Numbered from the stretch's first letter, positions 1 to 9,532 are shown. The stretch: 64,000 nt of DNA from Rhodospirillaceae bacterium (GCA_002716125.1 PAZH01000004.1:92370-156369), one strand, 5' to 3'. Notes: generated by a model not told the origin, from the sequence alone. Program-made: numbers and translations.

Positions 1-56
1 GCACCTTCCAAGCCCAGTGGTACGAGCGAGGCGGTGCGCGGAGCCCGAAACCATGA
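1..56 (+). CDS. lutB: LutB-type iron-sulfur protein, C-terminal fragment (partial)
   Basis: The third frame is open from the window edge to a TGA at 54-56 and encodes only about 17 residues ending ARSPKP. The stop overlaps the lutC start codon in an ATGA arrangement, and LutB (the Fe-S subunit of the lactate oxidation complex) normally precedes LutC. Assignment rests on that context and on a tryptophan- and arginine-rich tail typical of the family. The rest of the gene lies outside the window. Confidence 0.45.
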   Translation, partial: TFQAQWYERGGARSPKP

Positions 57-718
57 GCGGGCGCGAGAGCATACTCGGTAAAATTCGCGAAGGCTTGGGC
101 CGCGGCGAATTGGGCGAATCCGAGACGTCGGCGCTGGAAGAACGGATCGCTGCGCGAGGCCGCAGCGTGCGCCCGTCGCGTGTCGATCTCGACGCGGATG
201 GATTGACGGATTTGTTCGTCGACTATGTGAAAGCGGTCGACACGACGGTCGATCGCGTCGCCTCGATGGACGAGGTTCCCGATAAGGTGGCGGCATATCT
301 GGCGCAAGAAAACCTTCCGGCGGACCTGCGTCTGGCACCTGATCCGTCGCTTGAAGGTATACCCTGGGAAAAGCGGCCGACCTTGACGATCAGCAAAGGC
401 GCCTCCGACGGTACGCACGAAGTGGGTCTGACCGGCGCATTCGCCGGCGTGGCGGAGACCGGTACCTTGATCATGCGCTCCGGCCCCGATCACCCGACGA
501 CTCTCAACTTCCTGCCCGACACCCACATTGTCGTCATTCGGAAAAGCCAGGTCGTCGGCACCTACGAAGATGCCTGGGATCAACTGCGCGAAGGTGACAT
601 GCCGCGCACCGTCAACTTGATTACCGGTGCATCGCGGACCGGCGATATCGAACAGACGATATTCATGGGTGCGCACGGACCGCGCCGGATGCATATCGTC
701 CTGGTCGAGGATGACTAG
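53..718 (+). CDS. lutC: LutC/YkgG family lactate utilisation protein (LUD domain)
   Basis: A 221-residue protein with a LUD domain. LutC works with LutA and LutB in oxidation of L-lactate to pyruvate in the cytoplasm. The diagnostic C-terminal motif ITGASRTGDIEQT is present, as is the glycine-rich GAFAGVAETGTL segment in the middle. I chose ATG 53 because it overlaps the upstream stop (ATGA); a GTG at 17 in the same frame would lie inside the lutB tail. Translational coupling to lutB is likely. LUD-family assignment is firm; the substrate is inferred. Confidence 0.85.
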   Translation: MSGRESILGKIREGLGRGELGESETSALEERIAARGRSVRPSRVDLDADGLTDLFVDYVKAVDTTVDRVASMDEVPDKVAAYLAQENLPADLRLAPDPSLEGIPWEKRPTLTISKGASDGTHEVGLTGAFAGVAETGTLIMRSGPDHPTTLNFLPDTHIVVIRKSQVVGTYEDAWDQLREGDMPRTVNLITGASRTGDIEQTIFMGAHGPRRMHIVLVEDD

Positions 719-720
719 TT

Positions 721-1284
721 ATGGCCGGCAAGAAAGAGACCGACGACAGCGATCTCTTCCGTGCCGTCATGCAGGATGTAAAACCGCTAAAGCGGCGGAC
801 GCCCCGAGCGGCGGCATCCCCGGGGTCCGCTGAAAAAGAAACGGCACCGAAACCGGCGACCGGTAAGAAGAAACAAGTCCGCCGCGCGGTTGCGGTTGCG
901 CCACCGCCCCCTCCGAAACCGAAGCAGTCCGCCTTGCAACACGGCGATATTGCGGGTCTGGACCGGCGTACCGGCCAGCGGTTCAAGCGGGGTCAGCTTC
1001 CGGTCGAAGCGCGGCTTGATCTGCACGGGATGACGCAGACCGAGGCCCATCGCGCGCTCAGCGCGTTCCTGTCGGGCCAACACGCGGCGGGACGGCGTTG
1101 CGTCATCGTCGTCACGGGAAAGGGTGTCGGTAAAGAAGGCGGCGGCGTCTTGCGGAACGCGGTGCCGCGCTGGCTGAACGAAGCGCCCAACCGCGATAAA
1201 GTGCTCGCGTTTGAATATGCGCGCCAACGGGACGGTGGGGCCGGGGCCCTCTATGTCCTGCTCAAACGAAAACGCGTCGGTTAG
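721..1284 (+). CDS. Smr domain-containing protein
   Basis: A 187-residue protein. Residues 1-95 are basic, proline- and alanine-rich and probably disordered, including a run of five prolines near 61. Residues 99-185 form a Smr (MutS2-related) domain with the LDLHG motif at 99-103 and the TGKG motif at 133-136. Stand-alone Smr proteins are thought to be nucleic-acid-binding or nicking enzymes; the cellular substrate of this one is unknown. It begins two bases after lutC and is followed within 9 bases by an HTH regulator, so the three may be co-transcribed. Confidence 0.85.
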   Translation: MAGKKETDDSDLFRAVMQDVKPLKRRTPRAAASPGSAEKETAPKPATGKKKQVRRAVAVAPPPPPKPKQSALQHGDIAGLDRRTGQRFKRGQLPVEARLDLHGMTQTEAHRALSAFLSGQHAAGRRCVIVVTGKGVGKEGGGVLRNAVPRWLNEAPNRDKVLAFEYARQRDGGAGALYVLLKRKRVG

Positions 1285-1293
1285 TCGCCGGTC

Positions 1294-1650
1294 ATGACAC
1301 CGCTTGGCGTCAGGCTCCGGGAGTTGCGGCGGAAGAAGGGTGTGACCTTGTCCGAGATGGCGACTGCCCTTGACGTCACGCCCGCCTATCTTTCCGCGCT
1401 TGAGCATGGCAAACGCGGCCAGTTGACGACGCCGCGCCTCCATCAAATCTGCGCCTATTTCGATATCATCTGGGACGAAGCGGACGACCTCCGCCGCTTG
1501 GCCGACCTCTCCCGCCCGAAAGTCACCATCGACACGGCCGGTCTCTCACCCGAGGCGACCGAACTGGCGAACCGGCTTGCGGAGAAGATTGGGGAGTTGG
1601 ATGAGAACGAAATCGAGGCGCTGCTCGCGCAGCTGACACCTACAAAATAA
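1294..1650 (+). CDS. XRE-family helix-turn-helix transcriptional regulator
   Basis: A 118-residue protein. An N-terminal HTH_3 domain (about residues 5-60) contains [21 protein letters not shown], the helix-turn-helix with the typical YLSxLExG recognition helix. The C-terminal half is acidic and probably helical. It follows the Smr gene closely, and its 3' end overlaps the convergent hslU gene by 11 bases. The target genes are not evident. An HTH protein next to a Smr gene is a pairing I associate with alphaproteobacteria, but I cannot name a characterised orthologue. Confidence 0.85.
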   Translation: MTPLGVRLRELRRKKGVTLSEMATALDVTPAYLSALEHGKRGQLTTPRLHQICAYFDIIWDEADDLRRLADLSRPKVTIDTAGLSPEATELANRLAEKIGELDENEIEALLAQLTPTK

Positions 1651-2950
1651 ACTTGCTGAGGTCCGTATCCTTGGCGAGGTCGGCGACCTGGGTACGGACG
1701 TAATCGGCGTCGATCGTGACCGTTTCGTCCTTGCGGTCGGTGGCCGTGAACGAGACTTCATCCAACAGTTTTTCCATTACGGTGTGGAGCCGCCGCGCCC
1801 CGATGTTCTCGACGTGCGAGTTCACCTCGGCGGCGAGACGCGCCAACTCGTCGATGGCCTCTTCCGCGAACTCAAGCGTCACGCCTTCGGTTCCCATGAG
1901 TGCGGAGTACTGTTTGATGAGGCTGTTCTCCGGCTCCCGGAGGATGCGTCCGAAATCTTCCTCGGTGAGCGCCTGCAACTCGACCCGGATGGGGAGCCGG
2001 CCTTGCAGCTCCGGCAGGAGGTCTGAGGGCTTCGCCAAATGGAACGCGCCGGATGCGATAAAGAGGATATGATCGGTTTTCACGGCACCGTGCTTGGTTG
2101 AAACGGTCGTTCCTTCGATCAAGGGCAGCAAGTCGCGCTGCACACCCTCGCGGCTGACATCCGCGCCGTGGCGCTCCGACTTGGCGCAAATCTTATCGAG
2201 CTCGTCGAGGAAGACGATCCCGTTTTGCTCCACGACGTCGATGGCCTCGCGGACGATCTTGTCTTCGTCCACGAGTTTGTCGCCCTCTTCCTCAAGCAAA
2301 ACGTCGTAAGATTCCGCGACCGACATGCGCCGCGGCTTGGTGCGGCCGCCGAAAGCTTTGCCAAGCATATCGTTGAGATTGATCATGCCCATCTGCGCGC
2401 CCGGGGCCCCAGGTATGTCGAAAGTTGGCAGGCCCATCGAACCGGTGTCCTGCACTTCAAGTTCAATCTCTTTATCGTCCAGCTCGCCGTTGCGAAGCTT
2501 TTGGCGAAAACTGTTGCGCGTCGATTCGCCGGCGTTCTCGCCGACCAAGGCGTCGAGCACACGTTCTTCAGCCATGATCTCCGCTTTCGCTTCGACGTCC
2601 TTGCGGTGCTGCTCGCGGATCATGTGGATGGCGGCTTCGACCAGATCGCGGACGATCTGTTCGACGTCGCGGCCGACATAGCCGACCTCGGTGAACTTCG
2701 TCGCCTCGACTTTGATAAAGGGCGCTTTGTCCAATTTCGCGAGGCGGCGCGCGATTTCCGTTTTACCGACACCCGTCGGGCCGATCATTAGGATGTTCTT
2801 CGGCAGGACCTCTTCGCGCAGTTCTTCCGGCAGTTGCTGGCGGCGCCAACGGTTGCGTAACGCAACGGCAACGGCGCGTTTGGCGTCGTTCTGTCCGACG
2901 ATGTGGCGATCGAGTTCGGAGACGATCTCGCGGGGGCTGAAACTGGTCAT
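1640..2950 (-). CDS. hslU: ATP-dependent protease ATPase subunit HslU
   Basis: A 436-residue AAA+ unfoldase that feeds substrates to the HslV peptidase. Walker A is GPTGVGKT at residues 57-64, Walker B lies in IVFLDELDK, and the conserved C-terminal tail ends LSKFIL before a TAG stop. That tail inserts into HslV to activate it, so the C-terminus is intact. ATG 2950 was chosen over an in-frame upstream extension because it overlaps the hslV stop (ATGA) and gives the normal family length. Co-transcribed with hslV. Confidence 0.97.
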   Translation of the reverse strand: MTSFSPREIVSELDRHIVGQNDAKRAVAVALRNRWRRQQLPEELREEVLPKNILMIGPTGVGKTEIARRLAKLDKAPFIKVEATKFTEVGYVGRDVEQIVRDLVEAAIHMIREQHRKDVEAKAEIMAEERVLDALVGENAGESTRNSFRQKLRNGELDDKEIELEVQDTGSMGLPTFDIPGAPGAQMGMINLNDMLGKAFGGRTKPRRMSVAESYDVLLEEEGDKLVDEDKIVREAIDVVEQNGIVFLDELDKICAKSERHGADVSREGVQRDLLPLIEGTTVSTKHGAVKTDHILFIASGAFHLAKPSDLLPELQGRLPIRVELQALTEEDFGRILREPENSLIKQYSALMGTEGVTLEFAEEAIDELARLAAEVNSHVENIGARRLHTVMEKLLDEVSFTATDRKDETVTIDADYVRTQVADLAKDTDLSKFIL

Positions 2951-3489
2951 ACGGTCTCCAGGACGACGGATTCGTTGGTGTAGACGCAAATATCGGCGGC
3001 GATTTGCATGGCTTTGCGGGCAATGGCCTCGGCATCCATGTCTTCTCGGTCCATCAGCGCGCGGGCCGCCGCCAGCGCATAATTGCCGCCGGACCCGATG
3101 CCGATCAGGCCGTCTTCCGGCTCCAGCACGTCACCCGTACCCGACAGGATCAGCGAGACCGACGGGTCCGCCACGGCCATCATGGCTTCAAGACGGCGCA
3201 AGTATCGGTCGGTCCGCCAATCTTTGGCGAGTTCGACACAAGCGCGCGTGAGCTGCGATGGATACTGTTCGAGTTTGGATTCGAGGCGTTCGAACAAGGT
3301 GAACGCATCGGCGGTCGCGCCGGCAAAGCCGACAACCACCTTGCCGTCGGCGATGCGCCGCACTTTGGTCGCGTTTGATTTGATAACGGTTTGGCCGAGG
3401 CTGACTTGCCCGTCGCCCGCGACGACGACCTTGCCGTCTTTGCGAACGGAGAGGATTGTCGTCCCGTGCCAGGATTGGGGCTCGCTCAT
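2947..3489 (-). CDS. hslV: ATP-dependent protease subunit HslV
   Basis: A 180-residue proteasome-like threonine peptidase, partner of HslU. The catalytic threonine is the first T of [10 protein letters not shown] at residues 10-11, so a nine-residue propeptide (MSEPQSWHG) must be removed to expose it. ATG 3489 gives the standard length; the open frame runs 20 codons further upstream without a better start. The TGA stop overlaps the hslU start. Heat-shock control is expected; a tentative promoter is listed upstream. Confidence 0.97.
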   Translation of the reverse strand: MSEPQSWHGTTILSVRKDGKVVVAGDGQVSLGQTVIKSNATKVRRIADGKVVVGFAGATADAFTLFERLESKLEQYPSQLTRACVELAKDWRTDRYLRRLEAMMAVADPSVSLILSGTGDVLEPEDGLIGIGSGGNYALAAARALMDREDMDAEAIARKAMQIAADICVYTNESVVLETV

Positions 3490-3519
3490 GGATGCGTCCG
3501 AAGCAGTTGATCGTCGCCC

Positions 3520-3558
3520 CCATGTGGCGTGGAAACCCCGCCGGGTCAAGGGCGGGGT
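3520..3558 (-). promoter_or_regulatory. Candidate heat-shock-type promoter of hslVU embedded in an inverted repeat
   Basis: On the minus strand CTTGACC (3544-3550) is followed 16 bases later by CCACATGG (3520-3527), resembling the enterobacterial sigma-32 pattern. The -35-like element forms the loop of a perfect 8-bp inverted repeat, 3535-3542 against 3551-3558. The repeat could instead be a weak terminator for the upstream SDR gene. The promoter call is an inference from spacing only. Confidence 0.3.
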
Positions 3559-3582
3559 GTTGCCACATGTATATTTCGGACT

Positions 3583-4488
3583 CTAGTCGAGCTCCATTCC
3601 ATCCATGCCGGAGTTCTTACGGCATTGCGCGATCATCTCGCGAATCTTGGGGCCGAGGGCGGCCGGATCGTCCATCTGATCGATCTCTGCGCCGCGGCGC
3701 CAACCTTCGCAGACCGCAACCATGCCGGCACCGGCCTGGATCACGCGGCCCGAGATGTCTTGCGCTTCCTCGCTCGCCAAATAGACGATGGTCGGCGAGA
3801 CCCAGCTCGGATCGCGGACTTGCTTATCTTCTTCGCTGTATTCCCGCAGATTGTCGGTCATCCGCGTGTACGCGCTCGGCGAAATCGCGTTCACCGTCAC
3901 ACCGATCTGGGCAAGTTCCCGCGCCGCGATGATCGTGAAGGCGGCAATGCCGGCTTTGGCGGCGCCGTAGTTTGTCTGCCCGATATTGCCGTAAATGCCG
4001 GACGTCGAGCTCGTGTTGATGATCCGGCCCATCACCGGCTTGCCGTCGTCGTTTTGTTTCGACATGGCACGCCAGTACGATGCGGCATGGCGGGACGGCG
4101 CGAACGTGCCCTTGAGATGGACTTGAATAACCGCATCCCATTCTTCCTCGGTCATGTTGACCAGCATCCGGTCGCGCAGGATGCCGGCGTTGTTGACGAG
4201 AATATCGAGCTTGCCGAACGTGTTGATGGCCGTGTCGACCATGTTTTTGGCGCCGTCGAAATTGCTGACGTCGTCGCCGTTGACGATGGCTTCGCCACCG
4301 GCCGCTTTAATCTCATCGACCACTTGCTGCGCTGGAGATTCGTCCGCTCCCTTGCCGTCGACGCCGGCACCGAGATCGTTCACGACAACCTTTGCACCTG
4401 CGTTTGCCAATTGAAGCGCATGTTGCCGGCCGACGCCCCGCGCCGCTCCGGTGACGATCGCAACGCGACCTTCGCATAGACCCGCCAT
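3583..4488 (-). CDS. SDR family oxidoreductase, MFE-2-like 3-hydroxyacyl-CoA dehydrogenase type
   Basis: A 301-residue short-chain dehydrogenase. It has the cofactor motif TGAARGVG at about 13-20, the structural NNAG motif and the catalytic YGAAK with an upstream serine in NTSSTSG. The long insert after the first beta-alpha unit (VNDLGAGVDGKG) and the C-terminal extension resemble the hydroxyacyl-CoA dehydrogenase unit of peroxisomal multifunctional enzyme type 2. It probably acts in fatty-acid or related acyl-CoA oxidation using NAD(P)H. AAAGGAAAG just upstream of ATG 4488 is a good ribosome binding site. Exact substrate unknown. Confidence 0.85.
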   Translation of the reverse strand: MAGLCEGRVAIVTGAARGVGRQHALQLANAGAKVVVNDLGAGVDGKGADESPAQQVVDEIKAAGGEAIVNGDDVSNFDGAKNMVDTAINTFGKLDILVNNAGILRDRMLVNMTEEEWDAVIQVHLKGTFAPSRHAASYWRAMSKQNDDGKPVMGRIINTSSTSGIYGNIGQTNYGAAKAGIAAFTIIAARELAQIGVTVNAISPSAYTRMTDNLREYSEEDKQVRDPSWVSPTIVYLASEEAQDISGRVIQAGAGMVAVCEGWRRGAEIDQMDDPAALGPKIREMIAQCRKNSGMDGMELD

Positions 4489-4645
4489 TTTCTTTCCTTT
4501 CTGCTAAGCACGACTTCTCGAAGAACCTAGGGCGCGATGGCGAGAGGGCGAGGAATTAGGAGACGCGAGAAATTCAGGCCATGGGTGGCGTCTCTGAAGA
4601 CTTCCTGCTACAAGACGCCCCGCCAACGAATTGGGAGATAGCGCC

Positions 4646-5245
4646 ATGCGCCAAGCGAGTGTTGAGCGCAATACGAAAGAGACGCAGATATCGGCTGAGA
4701 TCGCCCTCGACGGGTCCGGAACGTATGACGTTTCGACCGGTATCGGGTTTCTCGACCATATGCTCGAGCAGCTCTCCCGCCACAGTTTGATGGATTTGAA
4801 AGTGCGGGCGCAGGGCGATCTGCACATCGACTTTCACCACACGACCGAAGATACCGGCTATGTGGTGGGCGAAGCGTTGAGTAAGGCGTTGGGCGACCGC
4901 GCCGGAATCGTGCGCTATGGGTCCGCGTTAATTCCCATGGACGAAACCCTCACGCGGGTGGCGCTCGATTCCTCCAATCGGCCTTATCTGGTGTGGAAGG
5001 TGGATTTTTCGCGCCCTAAATTGGGGGAGATGGATACCGAACTCTTCCAGGAATGGTTCAAGGCTTTCGCGCAGTCCGCCGGTTTGACCCTGCATGTCGA
5101 AACCCTGTATGGCGAGAACAACCACCACATTGTCGAATCGTGTTTCAAGGGGCTGGCGCGCGCGCTGAAAGAGGCGATCGCAATCGATCCGCGCAAGGCC
5201 GATGCCGTGCCGTCCACCAAAGGCGTCCTCGGCGGCTCGCTATAA
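4646..5245 (+). CDS. hisB: Imidazoleglycerol-phosphate dehydratase
   Basis: A 199-residue enzyme that dehydrates imidazole glycerol phosphate to imidazole acetol phosphate in histidine synthesis. The two metal-binding signatures are present: HHTTED at 64-69 and ENNHHIVES near residue 155. ATG 4646 is preceded by GGGAGA at suitable spacing; a TTG 15 bases upstream falls on the ribosome binding site and was rejected. This is a monofunctional HisB without a phosphatase domain. It starts the his operon and reads away from the SDR gene. Confidence 0.97.
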   Translation: MRQASVERNTKETQISAEIALDGSGTYDVSTGIGFLDHMLEQLSRHSLMDLKVRAQGDLHIDFHHTTEDTGYVVGEALSKALGDRAGIVRYGSALIPMDETLTRVALDSSNRPYLVWKVDFSRPKLGEMDTELFQEWFKAFAQSAGLTLHVETLYGENNHHIVESCFKGLARALKEAIAIDPRKADAVPSTKGVLGGSL

Positions 5246-5246
5246 G

Positions 5247-5873
5247 ATGTCAGTTGCAATTGTCGATTACGGTTCGGGCAATCTGCGCTCGGCGGCAAAA
5301 GGGTTTGAAAAATTTTCATCCGCGCCTGTCGTCGTGACGGCGGATCCGACCGAGGTGGTGCGCGCCGACCGAATCGTCTTGCCGGGACAGGGCGCGTTTG
5401 CGGATTGCTTTGCCGGCCTTTCGGCGCTCGACGGTATGATCGATGTCTTACGGGAAGCGGTGCTCGAGCGCGCGGTGCCGTTCTTCGGTATTTGTGTTGG
5501 GATGCAATTGATGGCCACTGCGGGCTTGGAACACGGCCGCCATGATGGTCTTGATTGGATTGGCGGCGAGGTGGTCCCGATGAACTTGTCCGATAGTTCG
5601 TTAAAAATTCCTCATATGGGATGGAATGAGTTGAAAGTGGCGGCCTCGCATCCTGTGTTGGACGGTGTGCAGACCGGCGATCACGTGTATTTCGTTCATA
5701 GTTATCATTTCGCGGTAGCGGAGAGCGCAGCTCTGCTGGCGAGTGTCGATTATGGGGGCGATCAGACCGCGATCGTGGGTCGCGACAATATGATCGGCAC
5801 GCAATTCCACCCGGAAAAAAGCCAAGCGACGGGCCTCCGGATGATTGAAAACTTTCTGAATTGGAGGCCGTAA
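5247..5873 (+). CDS. hisH: Imidazole glycerol phosphate synthase, glutaminase subunit HisH
   Basis: A 208-residue class I glutamine amidotransferase that supplies ammonia to HisF. The nucleophile is Cys83 in GICVGMQLM, and the His-Glu pair lies in QFHPEKS near the C-terminus. ATG 5247 lies one base after the hisB stop, which indicates tight coupling. The true pair for HisH, hisF, lies three genes downstream. Confidence 0.97.
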   Translation: MSVAIVDYGSGNLRSAAKGFEKFSSAPVVVTADPTEVVRADRIVLPGQGAFADCFAGLSALDGMIDVLREAVLERAVPFFGICVGMQLMATAGLEHGRHDGLDWIGGEVVPMNLSDSSLKIPHMGWNELKVAASHPVLDGVQTGDHVYFVHSYHFAVAESAALLASVDYGGDQTAIVGRDNMIGTQFHPEKSQATGLRMIENFLNWRP

Positions 5874-5876
5874 TCG

Positions 5877-6410
5877 ATGGCTGACAAATCGGTAGAAGTC
5901 TTGGACGATATCTCACCGCGCGATCTCAACGATCTTTGCGATGCAGCGGAAAGTGCGATCACCGAAGGCGGCGGTTTCGGCTGGATTGACGTGCCGCCGC
6001 GGCAAACGCTGGAGACCTACTGGCGAGGCGTCATGCTGGTGCCGGAGCGGACGCTGTTTGTCGGCCGACTGGATAGTGTGATCGCCGGTTCCGCGCAGCT
6101 GGTCCGGCCGACCAAGAACAATGAAGCGCAATCGCATGCGGCGGCACTGACGACCAATTTCGTGGCGCCCTGGGCACGCGGATACGGCATTGGTCACGCC
6201 TTGATCCAAGCGGTTGTCGATCGGGCGCGGGCGGACGGTTTCGCCATCCTCAATCTTGATGTGCGCGCGACCCAGGATATCGCAATCGCGCGTTACGACT
6301 CGCTGGGATTCGTGCGTTGGGCCGAAAATCCGCACTATGCGCGCGTCGGGGACGAGTGGGTGACCGGCTACTATTACTACAAGGTCCTCAACGAGGAGAG
6401 CGGCTGTTGA
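5877..6410 (+). CDS. GNAT family N-acetyltransferase inside the his operon
   Basis: A 177-residue protein with a GNAT fold. The acetyl-CoA-binding stretch [20 protein letters not shown] lies near residues 100-119, followed by [21 protein letters not shown], the usual beta5-alpha4 region. It lies three bases after hisH, and its stop overlaps the hisA start, so it is part of the operon. It is not a known histidine enzyme and its substrate is unknown. It might modify a metabolite or protein linked to the pathway, or be a passenger. Confidence 0.85.
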   Translation: MADKSVEVLDDISPRDLNDLCDAAESAITEGGGFGWIDVPPRQTLETYWRGVMLVPERTLFVGRLDSVIAGSAQLVRPTKNNEAQSHAAALTTNFVAPWARGYGIGHALIQAVVDRARADGFAILNLDVRATQDIAIARYDSLGFVRWAENPHYARVGDEWVTGYYYYKVLNEESGC

Positions 6411-7135
6411 TCCTTTACCCGGCCATCGACCTAAAGGACGGTCAATGCGTGCGCCTGCGTCTTGGCGACATGGATCAGTCGACGGTCTTTAATGACGACC
6501 CGGCGGCACAGGCCCGTGATTTCGCGGCGGCCGGCTGCGAATGGTTGCATCTGGTCGATTTAAATGGCGCGTTTGAAGGCAAGCCAGTGAACGCGTCGGC
6601 GGTCGAAGCAATCCTGGGCGCGACGGATATTCCCGTTCAATTGGGCGGCGGCATTCGCGATATGGCGACCATCGATGCGTGGCTCGAGCGGGGGATTCGC
6701 CGGGTGATACTCGGCACTGTGGCGGTAAAAGATCCGGATTTGGTTCGCGCCGCCTGCGATAAATGGCCGGGTCGTGTCGCCGTCGGCATTGACGCCAAGG
6801 GCGGCAAAGTCGCGATCGAAGGATGGGCTGAAGTCTCGGAATTGACGGCGGAAGCGCTCGCCGCGGAATTTGAAGGCGCCGGCGTTTCGGCCATCATTCA
6901 TACCGACGTGGACCGCGACGGTGTGCTTGCTGGTCCCAATATCGAAGCGACGGCCCGGCTCGCCGCATCGACGGCCATTCCGGTGATCGCGAGCGGTGGC
7001 GTCTCGTCACTCGACGATCTCATGGCGATCCAAGCGAACGGCACGATCGAGGGTGCCATCAGTGGCCGCGCGCTCTACGATGGGCGAATCAATCTCGAAG
7101 AAGCGCTTTCGTCGCTTCGCGAACGGACTTCTTAA
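6407..7135 (+). CDS. hisA: ProFAR isomerase HisA
   Basis: A 242-residue (beta-alpha)8-barrel that isomerises ProFAR to PRFAR. The catalytic aspartates are in AIDLKDG near the N-terminus and in HTDVDRDG midway; the phosphate-binding GGGIRD and ASGGVSS loops are visible. The start is TTG 6407, overlapping the GNAT TGA (TTGA), with AGGAG at 6395-6399 placed correctly. No ATG exists close enough to give a full-length protein. Confidence 0.96.
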   Translation: MILYPAIDLKDGQCVRLRLGDMDQSTVFNDDPAAQARDFAAAGCEWLHLVDLNGAFEGKPVNASAVEAILGATDIPVQLGGGIRDMATIDAWLERGIRRVILGTVAVKDPDLVRAACDKWPGRVAVGIDAKGGKVAIEGWAEVSELTAEALAAEFEGAGVSAIIHTDVDRDGVLAGPNIEATARLAASTAIPVIASGGVSSLDDLMAIQANGTIEGAISGRALYDGRINLEEALSSLRERTS

Positions 7136-7136
7136 C

Positions 7137-7892
7137 ATGCTGAAAACAAGGATAATTCCCTGTTTGGACGTGCACGCGGGCCGTGTCGTGAAAGGTGTGA
7201 ATTTCGTCGACCTTCGCGATGCGGGCGACCCCGTGGAGCAGGCCCGTGTCTACGATAAGGCGGGCGCCGACGAGTTGACCTTCCTCGATATCACGGCGTC
7301 GCACGAAGATCGCGATACGATCTACGACGTGGTCGCACGAACGGCGGAAGAGGTCTTCATGCCTCTGACTGTCGGTGGGGGCGTGCGCACGGTCGACGAT
7401 ATTCGAAAGTTGCTGCTGGCCGGTGCGGATAAGGTTTCGATCAATACGGCGGCCGTTCATCGCCCGGAATTTGTCGCGGAAGCGGCCGCACGATTCGGCA
7501 GCCAATGCATTGTGGTCGCCATCGATGCGAAATCGACAGGCCCCGGCAAATGGGAAGTGTTTACTCATGGCGGGCGGAACGAAACGGGGATCGATGTCAT
7601 CGAATGGGCGCAACGGATGGCCGCCGATGCCGGTGAGCTCCTATTGACGTCAATGGATCGCGACGGGACGAAAAGCGGCTTCGACACGGCATTGACCCGC
7701 GCCGTCTCCGACGCTGTGCCGGTGCCCGTGATCGCGAGCGGCGGCGTCGGGACGTTACAGCATTTGGTCGATGGGGTGGTCGATGGCCACGCGTCGGCGG
7801 TGCTCGCTGCCTCGATTTTTCATTTCGGCGAATTTACCATTGGCGAAGCGAAAGCACATATGGCCGCCGAAGGAGTGGCGGTTCGGCCCTGA
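7137..7892 (+). CDS. hisF: Imidazole glycerol phosphate synthase, cyclase subunit HisF
   Basis: A 251-residue barrel enzyme that converts PRFAR plus HisH-derived ammonia to IGP and AICAR. The N-terminal [15 protein letters not shown] carries the catalytic aspartate, and the second aspartate is in VVAIDAKS. Phosphate-binding loops VGGGVRT and ASGGVG are intact. ATG 7137 is one base after the hisA stop. Confidence 0.97.
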   Translation: MLKTRIIPCLDVHAGRVVKGVNFVDLRDAGDPVEQARVYDKAGADELTFLDITASHEDRDTIYDVVARTAEEVFMPLTVGGGVRTVDDIRKLLLAGADKVSINTAAVHRPEFVAEAAARFGSQCIVVAIDAKSTGPGKWEVFTHGGRNETGIDVIEWAQRMAADAGELLLTSMDRDGTKSGFDTALTRAVSDAVPVPVIASGGVGTLQHLVDGVVDGHASAVLAASIFHFGEFTIGEAKAHMAAEGVAVRP

Positions 7893-7926
7893 CAGGCCGG
7901 GCGATTTCTGCTAGGGCTTGCCTACT

Positions 7927-8265
7927 ATGACGGGAACGGATCAAAGCGCAGAGATTCTCGACCGGCTTTTCGATGTGATCGAAAGCCGTCGCGGCGGCGA
8001 TCCCGATTCCTCGTACACGGCGAAGCTTTTGGCGGGCGGGACGGAGAAGATCGCGCAGAAAGTCGGTGAGGAAGCGGTCGAGGCCGTGATTGAAGCCGTG
8101 CGCGGCGGCGATGGAAAACTTGCCGAGGAAAGTGCGGACCTCCTGTATCACTTGTTGGTCCTTTGGGCGGACAAAGGTGTACGACCCGAAGAAGTCTGGG
8201 GCGTTCTCGCCGGCCGGTTCGGGCTTTCCGGCATCGATGAGAAGAATTCGAGGGAAAAGGATTAA
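7927..8265 (+). CDS. hisE: Phosphoribosyl-ATP diphosphatase
   Basis: A 112-residue helical MazG-like enzyme that hydrolyses phosphoribosyl-ATP to phosphoribosyl-AMP, the second step of histidine synthesis. The metal-binding signature GEEAVEAVIEA followed by EESADLLYHLLVLW is characteristic. ATG 7927 is favoured by AGGG at 7913-7916; a TTG at 7918 lies too close to it. It is separate from hisI, which is not in the window. It closes the his operon 34 bases after hisF. Confidence 0.95.
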   Translation: MTGTDQSAEILDRLFDVIESRRGGDPDSSYTAKLLAGGTEKIAQKVGEEAVEAVIEAVRGGDGKLAEESADLLYHLLVLWADKGVRPEEVWGVLAGRFGLSGIDEKNSREKD

Positions 8266-8269
8266 GGCG

Positions 8270-8638
8270 ATGGCTTACGACAACGAGAATATTTTCGCCA
8301 AGATTCTGCGAGGCGAAATTTCCTGCGATAAGGTTTATGAGAACGACCACGCGCTCGCGTTCAAGGACATCAATCCGCAGGCGCCGGTCCATATTCTCGT
8401 CATCCCGAAGGGGCCTTACGTCTCCTATGCCGATTTCGGACAGCAAGCGAGCGACGCGGAGTTGGCCGGGTTCATGCGTGCGGTCGGCGAAGTGGCAAAG
8501 CAACTTGGCGTCACCGAGCGTGGCAGCCGCATCCTCTCGAACCAGGGCGAAGACGGCCACCAAGAGGTGCCCCACTTCCATGTCCACCTCTTCGGTGGCA
8601 AGGACCTGGGCCGGATGATCAAACCGATCGATAAATAA
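8270..8638 (+). CDS. HIT family protein, HinT-like nucleotide hydrolase
   Basis: A 122-residue histidine-triad protein with the triad HFHVHLFGG near residue 103. Such proteins hydrolyse nucleoside phosphoramidates or adenylated molecules. ATG 8270 is four bases after hisE, so it is probably transcribed with the his operon, as is common in alphaproteobacteria. It converges on the ion-channel gene with three bases between the stops. Confidence 0.93.
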   Translation: MAYDNENIFAKILRGEISCDKVYENDHALAFKDINPQAPVHILVIPKGPYVSYADFGQQASDAELAGFMRAVGEVAKQLGVTERGSRILSNQGEDGHQEVPHFHVHLFGGKDLGRMIKPIDK

Positions 8639-8641
8639 ACG

Positions 8642-9445
8642 CTAGCCGTCCCGCTCTTTACGCAGGGCGGTGACTTCTTCACGCAGCGCCTTTATTTCAG
8701 CCAGAATCTCGACCCGTTCTTCGTGGCCGTGTTCTTCGGCTTCGTGCACTTCTTGCATGGAGTTGACGACGACGGCGATGAAGAGGTTGAGGACCGCGAA
8801 GGTGGTGACCAGGATGAAGGGGATGAAGAAGGCCCAGGCAAAGGGGAAGGTTTCCATCACCGGGCGGACGATACCCATCGACCAGGATTCGAGTGTCATG
8901 ATCTGGAAGAGCGAATAGAGCGAGTCCCCGACATCGCCGAACCAGTCTGGGAATTCCCGGCCGAAGAAGTTCGTTGCCATGACGCCAAAGACATAAAAGA
9001 CCAGGATCATCAGCAACATGATGGACCCCATGCCGGGAATGGCTTTGAGGAAAGCCTGCACCACGACACGCATCTTCGGCACGCTCGAGATCAATCGGAA
9101 GGCGCGCAAAATTCGGAGTGCGCGCAGCACGGCCATTCCCTCGCCGGTCGGCAGCAAGGCGATGGAAACGATGACGAAGTCGAAGACGTTCCAAGGATCG
9201 AGGAAATAGCGATGACGATAGGCGAATAGCTTTATCACGATCTCGGTGACGAAGATGGCGAGCGCTGCCTTGTCGAGCGCGATCAGCAAGCTGCCGTATG
9301 TCTCCATGATCGCGGGCGACGTCTCGAGGCCGAGAACGGCGGCATTGAGGAAGATCACGACAAGAATAAATCGCTGGAACCCGGAGGATTCAACGAAGCC
9401 TTGCGCACGTTCGGTCACGGTGTTCCGGGAAACCTTCTCGGACAT
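8642..9445 (-). CDS. NaChBac-type voltage-gated sodium channel (ion transporter)
   Basis: A 267-residue inner-membrane channel subunit with six predicted transmembrane segments. S4 carries arginines at every third position (R108, R111, R114, R117). The selectivity filter is TLESWSM at 184-190, the bacterial Nav signature in which Glu186 lines the pore. The C-terminus is an EH-rich linker and a heptad-like coiled coil (about 232-265), which tetramerises such channels. ATG 9445 was chosen over a TTG one codon upstream. Neighbours give no functional hint; a role in pH or Na+ homeostasis or motility is possible. Confidence 0.93.
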   Translation of the reverse strand: MSEKVSRNTVTERAQGFVESSGFQRFILVVIFLNAAVLGLETSPAIMETYGSLLIALDKAALAIFVTEIVIKLFAYRHRYFLDPWNVFDFVIVSIALLPTGEGMAVLRALRILRAFRLISSVPKMRVVVQAFLKAIPGMGSIMLLMILVFYVFGVMATNFFGREFPDWFGDVGDSLYSLFQIMTLESWSMGIVRPVMETFPFAWAFFIPFILVTTFAVLNLFIAVVVNSMQEVHEAEEHGHEERVEILAEIKALREEVTALRKERDG

Positions 9446-9532
9446 CAAGTCGCCCTCTGCCGGTTCGGGATGAGACTGACCGGCAGATTGGTCATCGTGC
9501 GGGCGCGGTCAAGGGGAATTCCACATTTTGGC

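Noticed and set aside
3529..4479. A 316-codon frame antisense to the SDR gene
   Set aside because: Shadow of a strongly supported dehydrogenase with intact motifs; no domain of its own.
4984..5916. A 310-codon frame antisense to hisB/hisH
   Set aside because: Rich in Arg, Pro and Ser from reversed coding, and covers two certain his genes.
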